Assembly (NCBI GenBank): GCA_001953215.1
Contig: CP019169.1
Coordinates: forward strand, 1,674,001-1,738,000
DNA length: 64,000 nucleotides
Reading direction: 5' to 3'
DNA from: Betaproteobacteria bacterium GR16-43
GTDB taxonomy: Bacteria > Pseudomonadota > Gammaproteobacteria > Burkholderiales > Usitatibacteraceae
The translations under genes and the position numbers were made by a program. Below are positions 48,313 through 58,287 of this stretch, in pieces. The notes under the pieces are model-generated. The model was not told where the DNA came from and did not search any database. It saw only the letters and a list, made by a program, of their open reading frames with translations. The first letter of the stretch is position 1. Each line of letters starts with the position of its first letter.

Positions 48313-49767
48313 CTAGCGGCGGTCGGTGCGGCGGACGTCTTCGCGCAATCCGTCGAGCGGCCGGACGTAGGGTTTGAACTGCTTCAGGGGCGCCGGCAGC
48401 GCATCGAGCGCCGCGAGCGCATCGCCGCGTTCCGGGAACGCGCCGTAGAGCACGCCGATGCGGGGCGCTTCGCGCGTGCCGGCCGGGAAGAGATACAGCG
48501 ATTCGGGCTTCAACGTGCGCCCGGCTTCGGTGAGATAGCCCTCGAGGTACGCCTTCTCGCGCGCGTCCGTCATCATGAGTTGCACGCCATAGCCGCCCGG
48601 AGTGCCCGAAGCGAGCATCTCGCGGCCCGCGGCGAGGCGCGTGACGACGGCATCCGGAGGCGGCTCGCTCGCAGCGGCCGCGGGGCGCACCTCCGGGGAC
48701 TGCGCCGGGGCCGGTTTCGCATCGGCGGGTTTCGCGACGGCTTTGCCGGCCGCGGCTGGCACGGCAACCGGCGGCGGAGACAGCGTTGCTGCAGCGACTG
48801 GCGGCACGGATTCGGCGACGTTCTTCGGCGCGGCGCTTGCGACCGGCGGGGCCGGGGCCGTCGTGGAGGACTGCATCGCGATGAGGTAGCCGATCGCCAC
48901 GCCGGCCACGAGGCCCATGACACCCGCCACGACCGCAACGCTTTTCGGCGAGCGGCGCGTCATCACGATCTGCGTGTCCGAGACCGCGGCGCGCGCGTGG
49001 TCCGCGTTCACCGTGTGCGTTCCGGCCGCGAAGGCGGCGAGCAGCGTCTTGTCGGCGTAGATGTTGATGCGCCGCGTGAGACCCTCGGAAGCATCGGCAA
49101 TGATCGCGAGCGCCTCGGGGCCGAAGAGGTCGGGGCCGTGGTAGCCGGCCTGGCGCAGGCGGAAGTTCACGTAGTCCTTCACGTCGCGCGGCGGCAGCGG
49201 CGAAAGGTTGAACGCATGCGTGATGCGCTCCTTCAGCTGGCGCATGTTGGGCAATGCGAGGTGCGCGTCGAGCTCGGGCTGGCCGAACAGGACGATCTGC
49301 AGCAGCTTTTCCTTGTTCGTCTCGAGGTTCGAGAGCAGGCGGATTTCCTCGAGCGTGGCGAGCGGCATCGCGTGCGCCTCGTCGATGAGGGCCACCACCT
49401 GCTTGCCCGCGCCGTGGACCTCGATCAGCTTGTCCTGCAGCAGCTTCACGAGCTTGGTGGTGTTGGCGCCGGTGGTGTCGATGCCCAGGTCCACCGCGAT
49501 GGCGGCGAGCATCTCGTCGCGCGACAGGCTCGGCACGGCGAGGTAGATGGTCTCGACCTTCTGTGGCAGGCGCTCCATCAACACGCGGCAGAGCATCGTC
49601 TTGCCGCTGCCCACTTCGCCGGTCACCTTCACCATGCCCTCGCCGGCCGTGATGGCGTAGAGCAGCGCTTCCAGCGTCGCGCCGCGGTTGGCGCCCGAGA
49701 AGAAGAACTCGGTGTGCGGGGTGATGCGGAAGGGAGCTTCGCGCAGCCCGAAGTGTTCGAGGTACAT
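48313..49767 (-). CDS. mshM: MshM/ExeA-like AAA ATPase with C-terminal SPOR domain
   Basis: 484 aa. MYLEHFGLREAPFRITPHTE opens the ExeA family. Walker A GEVGSGKTMLCRVL and Walker B VALIDEAHAM follow in a cytosolic AAA domain (1-265). A single membrane helix lies near 285-305 (VVAGVMGLVAGVAIGYLI), then an Ala/Pro linker and a SPOR-type domain (about 390-484; GVQLMMTDAREKAYLEGYL, RIGVLYGAFPERGDALAAL). SPOR binds denuded peptidoglycan, so the protein may open the wall for secretin insertion. An in-frame ATG six nt upstream (49773) is an alternative start. A T5 run after the gene may be a weak terminator. Confidence 0.9.
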   Translation of the reverse strand: MYLEHFGLREAPFRITPHTEFFFSGANRGATLEALLYAITAGEGMVKVTGEVGSGKTMLCRVLMERLPQKVETIYLAVPSLSRDEMLAAIAVDLGIDTTGANTTKLVKLLQDKLIEVHGAGKQVVALIDEAHAMPLATLEEIRLLSNLETNKEKLLQIVLFGQPELDAHLALPNMRQLKERITHAFNLSPLPPRDVKDYVNFRLRQAGYHGPDLFGPEALAIIADASEGLTRRINIYADKTLLAAFAAGTHTVNADHARAAVSDTQIVMTRRSPKSVAVVAGVMGLVAGVAIGYLIAMQSSTTAPAPPVASAAPKNVAESVPPVAAATLSPPPVAVPAAAGKAVAKPADAKPAPAQSPEVRPAAAASEPPPDAVVTRLAAGREMLASGTPGGYGVQLMMTDAREKAYLEGYLTEAGRTLKPESLYLFPAGTREAPRIGVLYGAFPERGDALAALDALPAPLKQFKPYVRPLDGLREDVRRTDRR

Positions 49768-49789
49768 CGTCATCGTGATCTCGCGGGCT

Positions 49790-51220
49790 CTAACCGCGTC
49801 CTTCGCCCGGGTCGGAGGGGCCGAGTTTAGCACCGGCCCGCCCGGCGGCCTCGAGGCGGCTGTAGAGCGTGGAGCGCGACACGCCCAGCAGCTTGGCCGC
49901 CTGGGACATGTTGCCCTGCGCGACTTCGATCGCGGCGTCCAGGTAGGCCTGCTCGACGCCCTTCAGCACGGTGTCGAGGCTGAAGGGGCGGCCGGAGGTG
50001 AGTTCGGCGCGCGCCCGGGCGAGCGGGTCGTCCCGGGTGCCGGCCCCGTCGGTGGGCGCCAGCTCGGCCTCGAGTTCGGCCGCGCCGACGCGATAGCCCG
50101 CGAATTTCGCGGTGAGGCGGATCACGATGTTCTTCAGTTCGCGGACGTTGCCCGGGAATTCGTAGGCGAGCCAGCGCGCGCGCGCGCCCTCGTCCATCTC
50201 GAAGGCCTGCGTGCCCGACTTGGTGGCGACCACGGAGCGGTAGTGGTCGAGGAGCTTCAGCTTGTCGTCGCCGAGGTCGCGCAGCGGCGGAACCGGCAAC
50301 GTGAACACCGAGAGGCGGTGGTAGAGGTCGGCGCGGAAGCGCCCCTCGCGGATGGCCGAGCGCAGGTCGCGGTTGGTGGCCGCCACGATGCGCGCCTGCG
50401 ACACGCGCGTCTGCGTCTCGCCCACGCGCTGGTATTCCCCGTTCTCCAGCACGCGCAGCAGCTTGGCCTGCAGCTCCGTCGGCAACTCGCCGATCTCGTC
50501 GAGGAAGAGCGTGCCCTCGCCCGCATCCTCGAAGTAGCCGGACTTGGCACCCGCGGCACCGGTGAAGGCGCCCTTCGCATAGCCGAACAAGGTGGGTTCG
50601 ACGAGGCTGGGCGAGATCGCCGCGCAGTTCAGCGCGAGGAAGGGGTGGTTCGCGCGCGCGCTCAGGTGGTGCAGCGACCAGGCCACGCGTTCCTTGCCGC
50701 TGCCCGACTCGCCCTCCACCAGCGCCGGGAAGGAAGACGCGGCATAGAGGTCGATCTGGCTGCGCAGCTTGCGGATCGCGGGGCTGTCGCCGACGATCGC
50801 GCGGTTCGACTCGTCGGCTTCGCCCGAAGCGCCGAGTCCCGGGGATGCGAGCGCGCGTTCGAGCGCCGCGCGCAGGCGTGCGGGCTCGCAGGGCTTGGGC
50901 ACGAGCTCGACGGCGCCCAGCGCGCGGGCGCGCCGCGCATTCGATTCCTCGTTCTGCCCGGTGAGCACGAGGATGCGCACCTGGGGCGCGTGGGCGAGGA
51001 GGTCGCCGATCAGCTTGAAACCTTCGTTGGGCAGGTGGGCCACGGGCGGCAAGCCGAGGTCGATCAGGGCGAGGTCGGGCTTGAATCCGGCCCGCAACGC
51101 GCGCACGGCGCCTTCGCGATCGCCGGCACGCACCACCTCGAGCCCGTCGGCGAGCGCGAAGGCGAGGCTTTCCGAAATCAGGGGGTCGTCGTCGACGAGC
51201 AGGAGCGACGGTTTCTTCAC
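49790..51220 (-). CDS. Sigma-54-dependent response regulator, PrsR-like
   Basis: 476 aa from GTG 51220. The receiver domain (1-120) has LLLVDDDPL, the acceptor region [10 protein letters not shown] and VPKPCEP. The AAA+ domain (about 150-390) has Walker [10 protein letters not shown], the sigma-54 loop GAFTGA, and [15 protein letters not shown] Fis-type helix-turn-helix ends it ([20 protein letters not shown]). [16 protein letters not shown] and [15 protein letters not shown] recall the PrsR regulator of exosortase/PEP-CTERM loci rather than NtrC or PilR. No sensor kinase or exosortase is in the window. It stands at the head of the MSHA cluster, 22 nt before mshM. Confidence 0.9.
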   Translation of the reverse strand: MKKPSLLLVDDDPLISESLAFALADGLEVVRAGDREGAVRALRAGFKPDLALIDLGLPPVAHLPNEGFKLIGDLLAHAPQVRILVLTGQNEESNARRARALGAVELVPKPCEPARLRAALERALASPGLGASGEADESNRAIVGDSPAIRKLRSQIDLYAASSFPALVEGESGSGKERVAWSLHHLSARANHPFLALNCAAISPSLVEPTLFGYAKGAFTGAAGAKSGYFEDAGEGTLFLDEIGELPTELQAKLLRVLENGEYQRVGETQTRVSQARIVAATNRDLRSAIREGRFRADLYHRLSVFTLPVPPLRDLGDDKLKLLDHYRSVVATKSGTQAFEMDEGARARWLAYEFPGNVRELKNIVIRLTAKFAGYRVGAAELEAELAPTDGAGTRDDPLARARAELTSGRPFSLDTVLKGVEQAYLDAAIEVAQGNMSQAAKLLGVSRSTLYSRLEAAGRAGAKLGPSDPGEGRG

Positions 51221-51227
51221 ACGCCGG

Positions 51228-51264
51228 AGTATAGGGGAGGCCCGCCGGTGCGATGCGGTAAAAT
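51228..51264. promoter_or_regulatory. Divergent promoter region between the regulator and mlaF
   Basis: In the 79-nt gap, TATACT on the minus strand (51228-51233) faces the regulator start and TAAAAT on the plus strand (51259-51264) faces mlaF. Neither has a good -35 partner. Confidence 0.3.
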
Positions 51265-51299
51265 GCCCGCTGACTCCCCGCCGGATTTCCCTTCCCCGC

Positions 51300-52124
51300 G
51301 TGCCCGCCGACAACCTCGTCGACATCGACTCCGTGAATTTTGGCTATGGCCGCCGTCCCGTCCTGAAGGGCGTGACGATGCGCGTGCCGAAGGGCTCCGT
51401 GGTCGCCATCATGGGCGGCAGCGGCTGCGGCAAGACGACGCTGCTGCGCCTGATCGGCGGGCAGCTCAAGCCTTCGGCGGGCAGCGTCACGATCGCCGGC
51501 GAAGCGGTGCACAAGCTCGACGCGGACGGCCTCTACGCCTTGCGCCGCAAGATGAGCATGCTGTTCCAGTTCGGCGCGCTCTTCACCGACCTCTCGGTGT
51601 TCGAGAACGTGGCGTTTCCGCTGCGCGAGCACACGAGCCTGCCCGAGCGCCAGATCCGCGACCTCGTGCTGCTGAAGCTCGAAGCCGTGGGCCTGCGCGG
51701 AGCCCATCACCTGATGCCGTCCGAAATGTCCGGCGGCATGGCGCGGCGCGTGGCGCTTGCCCGCGCGCTGGTGCTCGACCCGATGCTCGTGCTCTACGAC
51801 GAGCCCTTCGCCGGCCTGGACCCGATCTCGCTCGCGGTGGTGGGCCAGCTGGTGCGCAAATTGAACGATGCGCTGGGCGCGACGTCCATCGTCGTGTCCC
51901 ACGATGTCGTCGAGTGCCTGCAGATCGTCGATTACGTCTACTTCATGGCCGAAGGCCGCATCGTCGCGCAAGGCACGCCCGACGAGATGCGCCGCACGGA
52001 GGATCCACTGGTGCGCCAATTCATCCACGGGGAGACGCATGGCCCCGTCCCGTTCCATGTCCCGACGCGCGGCTACGCGGAGGACGTCGGCCTCGGCCGC
52101 CTGCTCGGAGGTTCCGGTGATTGA
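51300..52124 (+). CDS. mlaF: Phospholipid transport ABC ATPase MlaF
   Basis: Drives retrograde or anterograde phospholipid traffic between membranes (cytosolic side of the MlaFEDB complex). 274 aa from GTG 51300. Walker A GGSGCGKTTLLRLIGG, the Q-loop MLFQFGALF, signature MSGGMARRVALARAL, Walker B MLVLYDEPFAGLDP. It overlaps mlaE. Confidence 0.95.
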   Translation: MPADNLVDIDSVNFGYGRRPVLKGVTMRVPKGSVVAIMGGSGCGKTTLLRLIGGQLKPSAGSVTIAGEAVHKLDADGLYALRRKMSMLFQFGALFTDLSVFENVAFPLREHTSLPERQIRDLVLLKLEAVGLRGAHHLMPSEMSGGMARRVALARALVLDPMLVLYDEPFAGLDPISLAVVGQLVRKLNDALGATSIVVSHDVVECLQIVDYVYFMAEGRIVAQGTPDEMRRTEDPLVRQFIHGETHGPVPFHVPTRGYAEDVGLGRLLGGSGD

Positions 52125-52914
52125 CCGCATGAAGGGCCAGTTCGCCCAGCTGGGCCACGGATTCATCGACGGGCTGTGGCGCGTGGGGTCGATGACGCGC
52201 TTCTTCGTGCTCGTCCTCTCCGCGTCGGGCACCAGTTTCCAGCGCATGCGCCTGGTCCGGCGCGAGATCTACTTCGTCGGCGTGCTCTCGTTCGTGATCA
52301 TCGCGGTGTCCGGACTCTTCGTCGGCATGGTGCTGGGGCTCCAGGGCTACGAGACGCTGCAGCGCTACGGCGCGACGGAATCGATCGGCATGCTGGTGGC
52401 GCTTTCGCTGGTGCGCGAGCTGGGCCCGGTGGTCGCGGCCTTGCTCTTCGCGTCGCGCGCCGGCTCGGCGATCACCGCGGAGATCGGCCTGATGAAGGCC
52501 ACCGAGCAGCTCACCGCGATGGACATGATGGCGGTCTCGCCGATGGCGCGCGTCGTGGCGCCCCGGTTCTGGGCCGGCGTGATCTCGATGCCGCTGCTGG
52601 CCGCGATCTTCTCCGCCATGGGCGTCTTCGGCGGCTACCTGGTCGGCGTCGTGCTGATCGGCGTGGACGCGGGCGCCTTCTGGGCGCAGATGCAGGCCGC
52701 CGTCGACGTGCGCTATGATGTTTTGAACGGCGTGATCAAGAGCATCGTGTTCGGCATCGCGGTGTGCGTGATCGCGACGTTCGAGGGGTTCGACGCCCCG
52801 CCCACGGCGGAAGGCGTGTCCGGTGCGACGACGCGCACCGTCGTGAGCTCGGCGCTCACCATCCTCGCGCTGGACCTCGTCCTGACCGCATTCATGCTCC
52901 GCGCCGGCGACTGA
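52117..52914 (+). CDS. mlaE: Phospholipid transport permease MlaE
   Basis: 265 aa from GTG 52117, which has GGAGG five nt upstream; ATG 52129 is the alternative. Five to six membrane helices; FVGMVLGLQGYETLQRYGA, LVRELGPVVAALLFASRAGS, EIGLMKATEQLTAMDMMAV and EGVSGATTRTVV are diagnostic of MlaE. It overlaps mlaF by 8 nt. Confidence 0.95.
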   Translation: MIDRMKGQFAQLGHGFIDGLWRVGSMTRFFVLVLSASGTSFQRMRLVRREIYFVGVLSFVIIAVSGLFVGMVLGLQGYETLQRYGATESIGMLVALSLVRELGPVVAALLFASRAGSAITAEIGLMKATEQLTAMDMMAVSPMARVVAPRFWAGVISMPLLAAIFSAMGVFGGYLVGVVLIGVDAGAFWAQMQAAVDVRYDVLNGVIKSIVFGIAVCVIATFEGFDAPPTAEGVSGATTRTVVSSALTILALDLVLTAFMLRAGD

Positions 52915-52952
52915 CGCGGCGCGCATCCAACCGGCCACCGAAAAAGAAAACC

Positions 52953-53438
52953 ATGGAAAGAACCACCATCGACATCTGGGTCGGCGCCTTCGTCGCCGTG
53001 GGCTTCGCCGCGCTCCTGATCCTGGCGCTCAAGGTCGGCAACATCGGCGGCGAGGGCCAGCGCGACGCCTACAAGGTCGAGGCTCGCTTCGACAACATCG
53101 GCGGCCTCAAGGTGCGGGCCCCGGTGAAGTCCGCGGGCGTGGTCGTGGGCCGCGTGCAGGACGTGCACTTCGACAACGACCGCTTCCAGGCTTCGGTCAC
53201 GCTGGCGCTCGACAAGCGCTTCGCGTTCCCCAAGGACACCACGGCTTCGATCCTCACCTCCGGCCTCCTGGGAGAGGTGTACATCGGCCTGGATGCCGGG
53301 GGCGACGACAAGAAGCTCGCGAACGGCGACCGGATCGTCATCACGCAGTCGGCGGTGGTGCTGGAGCGCTTGATCGGCCAGTTCCTCTTCCAGAAGGCCT
53401 CGGAAGAGCCCGCGAAGAAAGAGCCCGCGAAGAAATGA
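52953..53438 (+). CDS. mlaD: MCE-domain phospholipid-binding protein MlaD
   Basis: 161 aa. One N-terminal helix (IWVGAFVAVGFAALLILALKV split), then a single periplasmic MCE domain (EARFDNIGGLKVRAPVKSAG, TSGLLGEVYIGLDAGGD) and a short Lys/Glu/Pro tail. Hexamers form the lipid conduit in E. coli. Confidence 0.94.
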   Translation: MERTTIDIWVGAFVAVGFAALLILALKVGNIGGEGQRDAYKVEARFDNIGGLKVRAPVKSAGVVVGRVQDVHFDNDRFQASVTLALDKRFAFPKDTTASILTSGLLGEVYIGLDAGGDDKKLANGDRIVITQSAVVLERLIGQFLFQKASEEPAKKEPAKK

Positions 53439-53509
53439 CCGTCGCGCGGGAACGCCCGCGCGCACCGGCGGTCGCACGAAGGACAAAAAACCAAGGGAGG
53501 TCGTACCCC

Positions 53510-54133
53510 ATGTATCGCACGTTGATCGCCGCTTTCGCGGCCCTCGCCACCTCGGCCGCGCTGGCCCAGGAAGCACCCGACGCCCTCGTGAAGAAGGGGG
53601 TCGACGACGTCCTGTCCGCCATCAAGAACGACAAGGACCTGCAGGCCGGCAACCTCGACAAGGTGATGAAGCTCGCCGAAGAGAAAGTTTTGCCGAACTT
53701 CGACATGACGCGCATGACGCGCCTGGCGGTCGGCCGCCCGTGGGCGCAGGCCACGGATGCGCAGAAGGAAGCGCTCACGAAGGAGTTCAAGACGCTGATC
53801 GTGCGCACGTATTCGTCGTCGCTCTCGCAGTACCGCAACCAGGTCGTCGAGGTGAAGCCGCTCAAGGTCGCCGCGGGCGACACCGACGTCGTGGTGCGAA
53901 CCGAGGTGAAGCAGCAGGGCGGCCCGCCGATCCCGCTCGACTACAGCATGGAGAAGACCGACAAGGGCTGGAAGGTCTACGACGTCGTGGTCGACGGCGT
54001 GTCCCTCGTCACCACGTACCGCGGCTCCTTCGGCGACATCATCCAGAAGAGCGGCGTCGACGGCCTGGTGAAGGCCCTGCAGGAGCGCAACGCCCGCGGC
54101 GGCGCCGACCCGAAGGCCGCCCCGAAGAAATAA
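53510..54133 (+). CDS. mlaC: Periplasmic phospholipid shuttle MlaC
   Basis: 207 aa. SD GGGAGG (53495-53500) precedes ATG 53510. The signal peptide ends at ALA; the mature protein has VLPNFDMTRMTRLAVGRPW, TYSSSLSQYRNQ and VVDGVSLVTTYRGSF, typical of MlaC. In the family it carries lipid between MlaA at the outer membrane and MlaD. No mlaA gene lies between mlaD and mlaC. Confidence 0.93.
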   Translation: MYRTLIAAFAALATSAALAQEAPDALVKKGVDDVLSAIKNDKDLQAGNLDKVMKLAEEKVLPNFDMTRMTRLAVGRPWAQATDAQKEALTKEFKTLIVRTYSSSLSQYRNQVVEVKPLKVAAGDTDVVVRTEVKQQGGPPIPLDYSMEKTDKGWKVYDVVVDGVSLVTTYRGSFGDIIQKSGVDGLVKALQERNARGGADPKAAPKK

Positions 54134-54135
54134 CG

Positions 54136-54438
54136 ATGGACGACACGGCGCGCACCGAAGTCCTCAAGCTCGAAGGGCCGCTGTCCTTCGAGAGCCTGCC
54201 GCGCGTGCTCGCCGAGAGCGACGCGTACGAGGCCCGCGCCGATCTTCCCGAGCGCCTCACCATCGACTTCGCCGCGGTCTCCGCGGTCGATTCCTCGGCG
54301 GTCGCGCTGCTGCTCGAGTGGCGCCGGCGGGCGCTCGCGCGCGGCAAGCAGCTCACCTTCGTGAACCTCCCGGCGAACCTCCTCGCGCTGGCGGACCTCT
54401 ACGGCGTGACCGAACTCATCCAGGCCTGCCGGGCCTGA
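54136..54438 (+). CDS. mlaB: STAS-domain protein MlaB
   Basis: 100 aa STAS fold: LTIDFAAVSAVDSSAVALLL has the conserved DSS. It binds MlaF and supports ATPase assembly in E. coli. It starts 2 nt after mlaC and is followed 2 nt later by an ABC ATPase. Confidence 0.9.
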   Translation: MDDTARTEVLKLEGPLSFESLPRVLAESDAYEARADLPERLTIDFAAVSAVDSSAVALLLEWRRRALARGKQLTFVNLPANLLALADLYGVTELIQACRA

Positions 54439-54440
54439 CC

Positions 54441-55361
54441 ATGGACGCCGCGGCAGGTCCCGCCGTCGAAATCCGCGGCGTCGAGAAGCGCTATGGCGCG
54501 GTGCAGGCGCTCGCGGGCGTGAACCTCGAAGTGCGGCGCGGCGAGTTCTTCGCGCTCCTGGGTCCCAACGGCGCCGGCAAGACCACGCTCATCTCCGCGC
54601 TGGGCGGCCTCGCGATCCCCGATGCCGGCAGCCTCGCCATCCTCGGCCACGACGTGCGATCCGCGTATCGCGAGGCGAGGCGCAACGTCGGCATCGTCCC
54701 GCAGGAGCTGGTGTTCGATCCCTTCTTCACCGTGCGCGAGACGCTCGAGATCCAGTCGGGCTACTTCGGGCTGCGCGACAACGGCCCGTGGATCGCGGAA
54801 CTGCTCGACAAGCTGGCGCTCGCCTCGAAGGCCAACGCGAACATGCGCAGCCTCTCGGGCGGAATGAAGCGGCGCGTGATGGTCGCGCAGGCCCTCGTGC
54901 ACCGCCCGCCGGTGATCGTGCTGGACGAGCCGACGGCCGGCGTGGACGTGGAATTGCGCCAGACGCTCTGGGCTTTCGTGCGCGAGCTGAACGCCGCCGG
55001 CCACACGATCGTGCTGACCACCCACTACCTGGAAGAGGCGCAGGAGCTGTGTTCGCGCATCGCGATGATGCGCGACGGGCGCATCGTGGCGCTCGACACC
55101 ACCGCGAACCTGCTGGCCGAATTCTCGGAGCGCGTGCTGCGCGTGAAACTCGGCTGCGAGCTGCCGGCCACGCTGGCGGCTACCGCGCGCGCCGACGCCG
55201 CGGGCTGGTGGCGCATCCCGATCGAGAATACGGCCCACGTGGAAGACGCGCTCGCGAAGCTGCGCGCGGCGGGTGCCACCGTGGAAGCCCTCGAAGTGGC
55301 CGAGCCGGAGCTGGAGGAAGTCTTCCTGCGCATCATGCGGCGCGAGGCGCTCGTGGCATGA
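54441..55361 (+). CDS. ABC transporter ATP-binding protein (YadG-like)
   Basis: 306 aa. Walker A GPNGAGKTTLISALGG, signature LSGGMKRRVMVAQAL, Walker B PPVIVLDEPTAGVD, and H-loop LTTHYLEEAQEL. It pairs with the ABC-2 permease that overlaps its stop (ATGA). Exporters of this kind, next to mla and murA, are common in betaproteobacteria. Substrate unknown. Confidence 0.92.
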   Translation: MDAAAGPAVEIRGVEKRYGAVQALAGVNLEVRRGEFFALLGPNGAGKTTLISALGGLAIPDAGSLAILGHDVRSAYREARRNVGIVPQELVFDPFFTVRETLEIQSGYFGLRDNGPWIAELLDKLALASKANANMRSLSGGMKRRVMVAQALVHRPPVIVLDEPTAGVDVELRQTLWAFVRELNAAGHTIVLTTHYLEEAQELCSRIAMMRDGRIVALDTTANLLAEFSERVLRVKLGCELPATLAATARADAAGWWRIPIENTAHVEDALAKLRAAGATVEALEVAEPELEEVFLRIMRREALVA

Positions 55362-56113
55362 GCGGCTTCCGCACGCTGCTCTACAAGGAGGTGCTGCGCT
55401 TCTGGAAGGTGAGCTTCCAGACGGTGGCCGCGCCCGTGCTCTCGGCGCTGCTCTTCCTGCTGGTGTTCTCGCACGCCTTGTCGGGCCGCCTCGAGCCGTT
55501 CCCCGGCGTGGGCTACGCGCAGTTCCTGGTCCCGGGCCTCGCGATGATGGCGATGCTGCAGAACGCGTTCGCCAACACGTCCTCGTCGCTCATCCAGTCG
55601 AAGATCACCGGCAACATCGTGTTCATCCTGCTTCCCCCGCTGGGCCCGGGCGAGATCTTCGCGGCCTACCTGCTCGCGGCGCTGGTGCGCGCCGTGGCGG
55701 TGGGGGCCGGCGTGTTCGCCGCGAGCGTGTGGCTGATTCCGGTCCCGGTCGCCCAGCCGCTCTGGATCGCGGCCTTCGCCCTCGTGGGTTGCGGCATCTG
55801 CGCGGTCCTGGGAATCCTCGCGGGCATCTGGGCCGAGAAGTTCGACCAGCTCGCCGCGTTCCAGAATTTCCTCGTGACGCCGCTCACGTTCCTCGCCGGC
55901 GTGTTCTATTCGGTGCACTCGCTGCCGCCCTTCTGGCAGGCGGCGTCGCACCTGAATCCGTTCTTCTACGCCATCGACGGCTTCCGCTTCGGGTTCTTCG
56001 GCCAGTCCGACGTGGCGCCGGGCTCCAGCCTTGCGATTGCGACGGGCGCCTTCGCTGCCCTATCATTCCTCACTCTCCAGCTGCTGCGCTCCGGCTACAA
56101 GCTGCGCAACTAG
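55358..56113 (+). CDS. ABC-2 type permease (YadH-like)
   Basis: 251 aa, about six membrane helices. KEVLRFWKVSFQTVAAPVLS, GYAQFLVPGLAMMAML, ITGNIVFILLPPLGPGE and NFLVTPLTFLAGVFYSV are ABC-2 family motifs. Membrane partner of the preceding ATPase. Substrate unknown. Confidence 0.92.
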   Translation: MSGFRTLLYKEVLRFWKVSFQTVAAPVLSALLFLLVFSHALSGRLEPFPGVGYAQFLVPGLAMMAMLQNAFANTSSSLIQSKITGNIVFILLPPLGPGEIFAAYLLAALVRAVAVGAGVFAASVWLIPVPVAQPLWIAAFALVGCGICAVLGILAGIWAEKFDQLAAFQNFLVTPLTFLAGVFYSVHSLPPFWQAASHLNPFFYAIDGFRFGFFGQSDVAPGSSLAIATGAFAALSFLTLQLLRSGYKLRN

Positions 56114-56115
56114 AC

Positions 56116-56352
56116 ATGGTCGAACCAGCCTCCATCGAAAGATCCATCCGCGCGGGCCTCGACGTCACCCACCTCGAGGTGTCGGGCGATGGCGCGCATT
56201 TCGAGGCGGTGATCGTGAGCCCGGCGTTCGCGGGCCTGTCCCGCGTGCGCCAGCACCAGCTCGTGTACGGCGCCCTCGGCGACCGCATGCGCGAGGAAAT
56301 CCATGCGCTGTCCATGAAGACCTTTTCCCCGGACGAGTGGGCGGCGCGCTGA
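56116..56352 (+). CDS. ibaG: BolA-family protein (IbaG/YrbA-like)
   Basis: 78 aa. HFEAVIVSPAFAGLSRVRQH is the BolA fold core with the nucleic-acid-binding strand; the conserved LV(Y)xAL and the C-terminal IHALSMKTFSPDEW match IbaG. No Cys is visible. Like E. coli yrbA it directly precedes murA. Its likely work is in acid stress or with monothiol glutaredoxin. Confidence 0.9.
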   Translation: MVEPASIERSIRAGLDVTHLEVSGDGAHFEAVIVSPAFAGLSRVRQHQLVYGALGDRMREEIHALSMKTFSPDEWAAR

Positions 56353-56393
56353 AACGAAACTAGCCGGCGCCACGCCGGCATCCACAGGCAACC

Positions 56394-57644
<1,251 letters not shown>

Positions 57645-57648
57645 ACCC

Positions 57649-58287
57649 ATGATCACACTCGCCCTCTCGAAGGGACGCATCTACGACGAGGCCGGGCCCC
57701 TGCTGGCGGCGGCCGGTCTCGCGCTCACGGAAGACCCCGAGGCCACGCGGAAGCTCATCCTGGCCACGAAGCGTCCGGACGTGCGCGTGATCATCGTTCG
57801 CGCCTCGGACGTGCCGACCTACGTGCAATACGGCGCGGCGGACCTCGGCGTGGCCGGCAGCGACGTGCTTGCCGAACATGGGGGCCAGGGCCTGTACCAG
57901 CCGCTCGACCTGCGCATCGCGCGCTGCCGCATGGTGGTCGCGGTGCCCGAAGGCTTCGACTACGCGAGCGCCGTGAAGCAGGGCGCGCGGCTGCGCGTGG
58001 CCACGAAGTACATCGGCACGGCGCGCGAGCACTTCGCGGCCAAGGGCGTCCACGTCGACCTGATCCACCTCTACGGTTCCATGGAGCTGGCCCCGCTGGT
58101 CGGTCTCGCCGACGCGATCGTCGACCTCGTGGACACCGGCAACACGCTGAGGGCCAACCGCCTCAAGGTGGTCGAGGAGATCGCGCCCATCTCCAGCCGG
58201 CTGGTCGTGAATCCCGCCTCGATGAAGCTGAAGCGCGACGAGCTGGCGCCGATCCTCGAGGCCTTCGGCAAGGCGATCCGTGGCTAG
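57649..58287 (+). CDS. hisG: ATP phosphoribosyltransferase, short form
   Basis: First step of histidine synthesis. 212 aa: this is the short HisG without the C-terminal regulatory domain, which in its class needs His[25 protein letters not shown], and [14 protein letters not shown] (PRPP site) are intact. No hisZ is in the window. Its stop overlaps hisD by 8 nt. Confidence 0.96.
   Translation: MITLALSKGRIYDEAGPLLAAAGLALTEDPEATRKLILATKRPDVRVIIVRASDVPTYVQYGAADLGVAGSDVLAEHGGQGLYQPLDLRIARCRMVVAVPEGFDYASAVKQGARLRVATKYIGTAREHFAAKGVHVDLIHLYGSMELAPLVGLADAIVDLVDTGNTLRANRLKVVEEIAPISSRLVVNPASMKLKRDELAPILEAFGKAIRG

Noticed and set aside
54318-56113. Possible frameshifts in the mla/ABC region because several frames stay open
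   Set aside because: Each gene reads through in one frame with proper starts, overlaps and family lengths; open alternative frames are due to GC content.
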